Both the position numbers and the translations under genes were made by a program. Of a DNA stretch of 26,589 bases, positions 23,493-26,589 are shown in pieces. The first letter of the stretch is position 1. Every line of letters starts with the position of its first letter. The notes under the pieces are model-generated. The model saw nothing but the letters and a program-made list of their open reading frames with translations. It was not told where the DNA came from and made no database searches. The stretch covers positions 1-26,589 of the forward strand of contig DXHG01000079.1 of NCBI GenBank assembly GCA_019113455.1. Reading direction: 5' to 3'. Source of the stretch: Candidatus Treponema faecavium (GTDB lineage: Bacteria > Spirochaetota > Spirochaetia > Treponematales > Treponemataceae).

Positions 23493-24453
23493 GCTCATTT
23501 CGGTGCGGGGCTTGGAAAAACGCTTCAGCCGCGAGGCGGGCTTTTTTGCCCCGCTCGGGCAATTTGTATACGCGGTAAACGGCGTGAACTTTGATCTGCA
23601 TCGCGGCGAGACGTACGCGCTTGTCGGCGAGTCAGGCTGCGGCAAGACGACAACCGCGCGGCTGCTCGTGCGTATGTACGAAGCATCAGCCGGTTCCGTC
23701 ATATACACGGACGAGGCGGGAGAGAACGCGCGCGATGTGTTTGCAATGAACGCAAAAGAGCTTAAAGCGTACCGAGCGGCGGTTAAGTACGTGTTTCAGG
23801 ATCCGGCAAAGAGTCTTGACCCGCGCATGACGGTTGAAGATATTCTGCTTGCGGGGTACCGCTACGCGGAACGCTGGCCGGGCAGGCAGTGCGCCCGCGA
23901 AGAAGCGGCGCGCATCCTTGAAGAGACGGGGCTGCACGCCGACGACCTGAACCGCCGCCCCGCTGATTTTTCAGGCGGACAGCGCCAGCGCATATCCATT
24001 GCCCGCGGACTTATCATGCGGCCGCGCGTGCTCATCTGCGACGAGGTTGTATCGGCGCTCGATGTGTCGGTGCAGGGCCAGATACTGAACCTGCTGCTCG
24101 ATCTGCGCGAAAGCCGCGGGCTCTCGCTGCTGTTTATTACGCACGACCTTAAAATCGCGTGCTACTTTTCGGACCGCATCGGCGTTATGTACCGCGGAGA
24201 GATTGTGGAAGAAGCGCCTGCGCAGTATCTCTACCGCGACGCGCGCCATCCGTACACGCAGCTGCTGTTTGCAAGCAGCGCTCCGGCTCACGAAGCGGAC
24301 ATTATTTCAGGAGAAGTGACGTCTTCCTCCGCTGCCGCAGCAGGCTGTCCGTTTGTCTCCCGCTGCCCGCGCGCTGCTGAGCGCTGCCGCGCAGAACATC
24401 CGCCGATGACAGCGCTTTCTGACACGCACCGCGCCGCCTGCTGGAATATATAA
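23482..24453 (+). CDS. oppF: Oligopeptide ABC transporter ATPase OppF
   Basis: Second ATPase, 323 residues. The ATG at 23482 has AGGAGG 8 bases upstream and overlaps the end of oppD by 11 bases. The frame is open back to 23245, but that part is shadow sequence within oppD. Walker A is GESGCGKT (49-56), the signature is FSGGQRQRISIARGL, Walker B is VLICDEVVSALD with Val-Val in place of Pro-Thr, and the switch histidine is in FITHDLK. The C-terminal domain AGCPFVSRCPRAAERCRAEH has the cysteine pattern again. It is the last gene of the operon and is followed by a dispersed repeat. Confidence 0.94.
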   Translation: MNAELISVRGLEKRFSREAGFFAPLGQFVYAVNGVNFDLHRGETYALVGESGCGKTTTARLLVRMYEASAGSVIYTDEAGENARDVFAMNAKELKAYRAAVKYVFQDPAKSLDPRMTVEDILLAGYRYAERWPGRQCAREEAARILEETGLHADDLNRRPADFSGGQRQRISIARGLIMRPRVLICDEVVSALDVSVQGQILNLLLDLRESRGLSLLFITHDLKIACYFSDRIGVMYRGEIVEEAPAQYLYRDARHPYTQLLFASSAPAHEADIISGEVTSSSAAAAGCPFVSRCPRAAERCRAEHPPMTALSDTHRAACWNI

Positions 24454-24489
24454 GCACGGGTTTGTTTTTTTTCGCGGGTTCCTGCGGAA

Positions 24490-24660
24490 AGTTTATTGTG
24501 TTGGCACGCGGGCTTTTTTCTTTATTTTTCTCTGTAATTTGTTTTCAGGGGAGGGAGAGAAACCTGCGCGCAAGCTATTGCTTGCGCTCACCGTTTTGCT
24601 TTCGCAAAATTGTCTGCTTCAGAAGCGTTGTTTCCTTCTTCCCTCATTCCTGCAGTACCA
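24490..24660 (-). repeat. Dispersed hairpin repeat copy after oppF, with internal stem-loops
   Basis: The order matches the other copies, reverse-complemented: CGGGC and T-rich tract, TTCTCTGTAAT, then a G-rich arm GGGGAGGGAGAGAAAC (24548-24563), the loop word CTGCTTCAGAAGC, and a C-rich arm GTTTCCTTCTTCCCTC (24630-24645). The arms pair imperfectly. Unlike the others, this copy carries two extra perfect hairpins in the loop: GCGCAAGC-TATT-GCTTGCGC (24568-24587) and TTTTGC-TTTC-GCAAAA (24594-24609). The stretch 24661-24812 holds no gene I can support. Confidence 0.7.
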
Positions 24661-24812
24661 TGGATTTATAGCCGCAAGTAATTTGCTGTAAAGCAGCACG
24701 CCCCGTCCACCGCACACAGCAAGCTTGTATTCATACAGGTATATCGTTTGTCTGTGATAAAGTAAAACGTGTGCAATATGGAACAGAAAGCGAAAAAAAT
24801 ACAGAAAAACGA

Positions 24813-24866
24813 ATTATAGAGAATAAGAAAGAGAAAAAGTCCCCAGCCGCAGGCTGACAGAAAAAT
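24813..24866 (+). repeat. Partial dispersed repeat upstream of methyltransferase
   Basis: ATTATAGAGAATAAGAAAG, an A-rich tract and CCGCAGGCTGACAGAA match positions 21-84 at the left window end. The hairpin arms are absent. Its end supplies the -35-like CTGACA used by the next promoter. Confidence 0.6.
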
Positions 24867-24883
24867 AAGGCGCGTGTTATACT
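24854..24883 (+). promoter_or_regulatory. Promoter of the methyltransferase gene
   Basis: CTGACA (24854-24859), an 18-base spacer and TATACT (24878-24883) would start transcription near 24890, leaving a leader of about 10 bases without a Shine-Dalgarno sequence before the ATG at 24901. Confidence 0.55.
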
Positions 24884-24900
24884 GATGCGGGCATAACGGC

Positions 24901-26001
24901 ATGGCGGAAGAAAACAGCGCGTACCTGACAACACAGATACTCACGTATATAGGAAACAAACGCGCGCTTATCGGTCTCATTGAAAAAGAAGTACAGGCCA
25001 TCACGGCAAAGATCGGCAAAGCAAAGCTCGTCTGCGCGGACTTGTTTTCCGGCTCCGGCATCGTTTCGCGCATGTTAAAGCGATATGCTGACGTGCTCAT
25101 TGCAAACGATCTGGAACGGTATTCGTTTGTAGTAAACAGCTGCTATTTAACAAACAAAAGCGACTATCCAAAACAAACGTGCGCCGCGCTGCGTGAGGAG
25201 ATAGAAACCTCATGCCTGCGGCACAAGCGGCCGGGCATTATCTCATCTTACTACGCGCCGCAGGATGACGCGCATATCAGGCGCGGCGAGCGTGTCTTTT
25301 ATACGCGCGAGAATGCCATGCTCATCGATACGTACCGCAGCCTGATTGACGAGCTCGTTTCAGATGAGCTGCGCCGGTTCTTTTTGGCGCCGCTCGTGAC
25401 GGAAGCGTCGATACACGTGAACACAAGCGGCGTGTTTAAGGGCTTTTACAAAGACAAGCATACCGGCATCGGCTGTTTTGGCGCGGCGGGCAGAAACGCT
25501 CTGACGCGGATATTCGGCAGAATAACGCTTGCCGAACCGGTGCTGAGCAATTTTGAGTCTGACGTGTGCCTGTATCAGGAAGACACGGTTGCACTTGCAC
25601 AGAAACTTTCAGGGCTTGATATAGCGTATCTGGATCCGCCCTACAATCAGCACCCGTACGGCTCAAATTACTTTATGCTCAACCTGATTCTCAAAAACAA
25701 ACTGGATGCGGAAATAAGCCCCGTGAGCGGCATCACGCAGGACTGGAACCGTTCGGCGTTCAATAAGCCGTCGTGCGCGCTTGAGTCGCTTGAGCGCATT
25801 ATCGCATCGCTTGACGCGAAGTTTATTATTGTCTCGTACAATTCGGAAGGCTTTATCGCGTTTGACCGGATGCGCGCCATGCTTGAAAAATACGGCGCGG
25901 TAAAGACGGTTGAAACAGCGTACAACACGTTCCGCGGCGGCAGGAATCTGCACAGCAGGAACATTCACGTGTCGGAATATCTGTTCGTGCTGGAAAAATA
26001 A
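24901..26001 (+). CDS. D12-class DNA adenine-N6 methyltransferase, apparently solitary
   Basis: This protein should methylate adenine in a specific DNA site using S-adenosylmethionine. It has 366 residues. Motif order is that of the D12/alpha class: YIGNKRAL (16-23, cofactor-side motif X), CADLFSGSG (45-53, motif I), a target-recognition region of about 130 residues (roughly 90-225), and the catalytic LDPPYNQHPYGSNYF (244-258, motif IV). The DPPY tetrad indicates N6-adenine activity. No restriction endonuclease gene is visible on either side inside the window, and both flanks contain dispersed repeats. It could be an orphan regulatory or protective enzyme, or the remains of a restriction-modification system. 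The recognition sequence cannot be predicted. Confidence 0.87.
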   Translation: MAEENSAYLTTQILTYIGNKRALIGLIEKEVQAITAKIGKAKLVCADLFSGSGIVSRMLKRYADVLIANDLERYSFVVNSCYLTNKSDYPKQTCAALREEIETSCLRHKRPGIISSYYAPQDDAHIRRGERVFYTRENAMLIDTYRSLIDELVSDELRRFFLAPLVTEASIHVNTSGVFKGFYKDKHTGIGCFGAAGRNALTRIFGRITLAEPVLSNFESDVCLYQEDTVALAQKLSGLDIAYLDPPYNQHPYGSNYFMLNLILKNKLDAEISPVSGITQDWNRSAFNKPSCALESLERIIASLDAKFIIVSYNSEGFIAFDRMRAMLEKYGAVKTVETAYNTFRGGRNLHSRNIHVSEYLFVLEK

Positions 26002-26126
26002 CACGTCTTGCCGCAGGGCGGGGAGGCATGTATGCTGCACGCAGGTTTGTTTTTCTTTGCAGAGCTCCCGCGCGTTGATTTTTGCGCGCCACGGCACGGC
26101 GCGCGGAATTGGCGGCCTGGCAGACA

Positions 26127-26252
26127 ATTTGCCGCCGGCTGACAAATTTCCCATTTAAAAAATAAAAATTTGCCGACGGCAAGTGTCTCGCTGGCCGACG
26201 GCAAAATTGTTACCGGATAAACGGCAAACTAAATATTTGCCATCGGCAAATT
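26127..26252. repeat. Cluster of four TTGCC-N3-GGCAA palindromes
   Basis: Variants of the palindrome TTGCC-N3-GGCAA are centred at 26135 (centre GCC, right arm GGCTG), 26176 (GAC), 26198 (GAC, left arm TGGCC) and 26243 (ATC, the most complete: ATTTGCC-ATC-GGCAAAT). A half site, CGGCAAA, lies at 26222. Centre spacings are 41, 22 and 45 bp, near multiples of the helical turn. Surroundings are AT-rich (AAATTT, AAAATAAAAATT). This resembles a multi-site operator or iteron group. No adjacent gene reads away from it within the window. Confidence 0.55.
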
Positions 26253-26304
26253 TCTAATTTGTTGTACAGCCTCACATTTGCGGCTGTGTGCTTACGGCTT
26301 GCCG

Positions 26305-26400
26305 CACAGCGGCACGCTTCAGTGCCGGAGAGAAAGGTGGGGCTTGGAGAGGGAGAGAAACAACGCCTCTGAAGCAGCTGTGTCTTTCCCTCCCCCAAAA
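26305..26400 (+). repeat. Direct repeat unit 1 of the dispersed hairpin element
   Basis: This unit starts with CACAGCGGCACGCTTCAGTG and continues with a GGAGAG-rich part, a G-rich arm (CTTGGAGAGGGAGAG), the loop word GCCTCTGAAGCAG, and a C-rich arm (TCTTTCCCTCCCCCAAAA). It is the same in order as the unit at 26495, 190 bp further on. The block ATTACAGAGAATAA follows at 26405. 26401-26494 is spacer of the same repeat. Confidence 0.75.
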
Positions 26401-26494
26401 GCATATTACAGAGAATAAAAAAAGAAACAAGCCGCGCGTGCTAACGCAAAAAACATCCGCGGGAGACCTGCAGGAAACAGGTTTGCGTGCGAAA

Positions 26495-26589
26495 CACAGC
26501 GGCACGCTTCAGTGCTGGAGAGGAGAGAGGGGTTTGGGGAGGGAGGAGAACAACGCCTCTGAAGAAGAGGGTCTCCTCCCTCCCCAAAA
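26495..26589 (+). repeat. Direct repeat unit 2 with perfect 17-bp hairpin (reaches window edge)
   Basis: This unit begins with the same CACAGCGGCACGCTTCAGTG word. Arms TTTGGGGAGGGAGGAGA (26533-26549) and TCTCCTCCCTCCCCAAA (26572-26588) are perfectly complementary over 17 bp. The 22-base loop contains the conserved GCCTCTGAAG and a small CCTCT/AGAGG stem. It is the least decayed hairpin in the window. Confidence 0.8.

Noticed and set aside
24666..25100. Minus-strand frame with a hydrophobic stretch before and into the methyltransferase gene
   Set aside because: Its first half is antisense to the methyltransferase N-terminus, and the hydrophobic part comes from A-rich repeat sequence read backwards.
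26100..26260. Short repeats that might be a CRISPR array
   Set aside because: Spacings are irregular (41, 22, 45 bp), the units are short palindromes rather than 25-40 base repeats, and no cas gene is present.

Overview
The window is a chromosomal segment of a fairly GC-rich bacterium, most likely a spirochaete of the Treponema type. I infer this from the mix of lipoproteins, a membrane-embedded chemoreceptor, an opp-type peptide transporter and dispersed G-rich/C-rich intergenic repeats. No rRNA or other decisive phylogenetic marker is present, so the assignment is tentative.

Layout. Positions 1-117 hold the tail of a dispersed repeat. 118-3648 (minus) is a phosphate-uptake operon, pstS-pstC-pstA, read leftwards. 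pstB and phoU are not inside the window. Divergently, 3858-6403 (plus) encodes the phosphate two-component pair PhoB-PhoR. The ~210 bp between them is the obvious control region. A repeat copy (about 6440-6575) is followed by a PrsW-like membrane protease gene (6677-7315), hairpin-rich spacer DNA, a chemoreceptor with six membrane spans and no periplasmic sensor (7640-9481), a frameshifted small lipoprotein gene (9645-9978, minus), a purine-base permease (10333-11622), a clear bidirectional terminator, a tRNA-Val(CAC) and an AT-rich orphan gene (11914-12327, minus).

From 12569 to 17874 a run of plus-strand genes encodes an SDR-like protein lacking cofactor and catalytic motifs, an MgtC/SapB-family membrane protein, a lipoprotein with a beta-sandwich-like C-terminus, a GNAT acetyltransferase, a uracil-DNA-glycosylase-like protein and a class-3-type aldehyde dehydrogenase. 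The last four overlap or nearly abut and are probably one transcript. A decayed ISL3-type transposase (17864-18193, minus) separates them from a complete five-gene oligopeptide ABC transporter operon (18338-24453: binding lipoprotein, two permeases, two ATPases). The right end carries a solitary D12-type DNA adenine methyltransferase (24901-26001) with dispersed repeats on both sides, a cluster of four short palindromes (26127-26252) and two ~95 bp direct repeats with strong hairpins.

Most notable: (1) PstA carries a ~290-residue insert after its first membrane helix. The second half of this insert aligns by eye with the second lobe of the PstS encoded two genes away, but lacks the phosphate-binding loop. 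(2) Several genes have good -10 boxes 8-9 bases before the start codon and no Shine-Dalgarno sequence, implying leaderless mRNAs. (3) A composite intergenic repeat with long purine/pyrimidine inverted-repeat arms and a conserved loop recurs at gene ends. (4) A palindrome cluster lies beside the methyltransferase.
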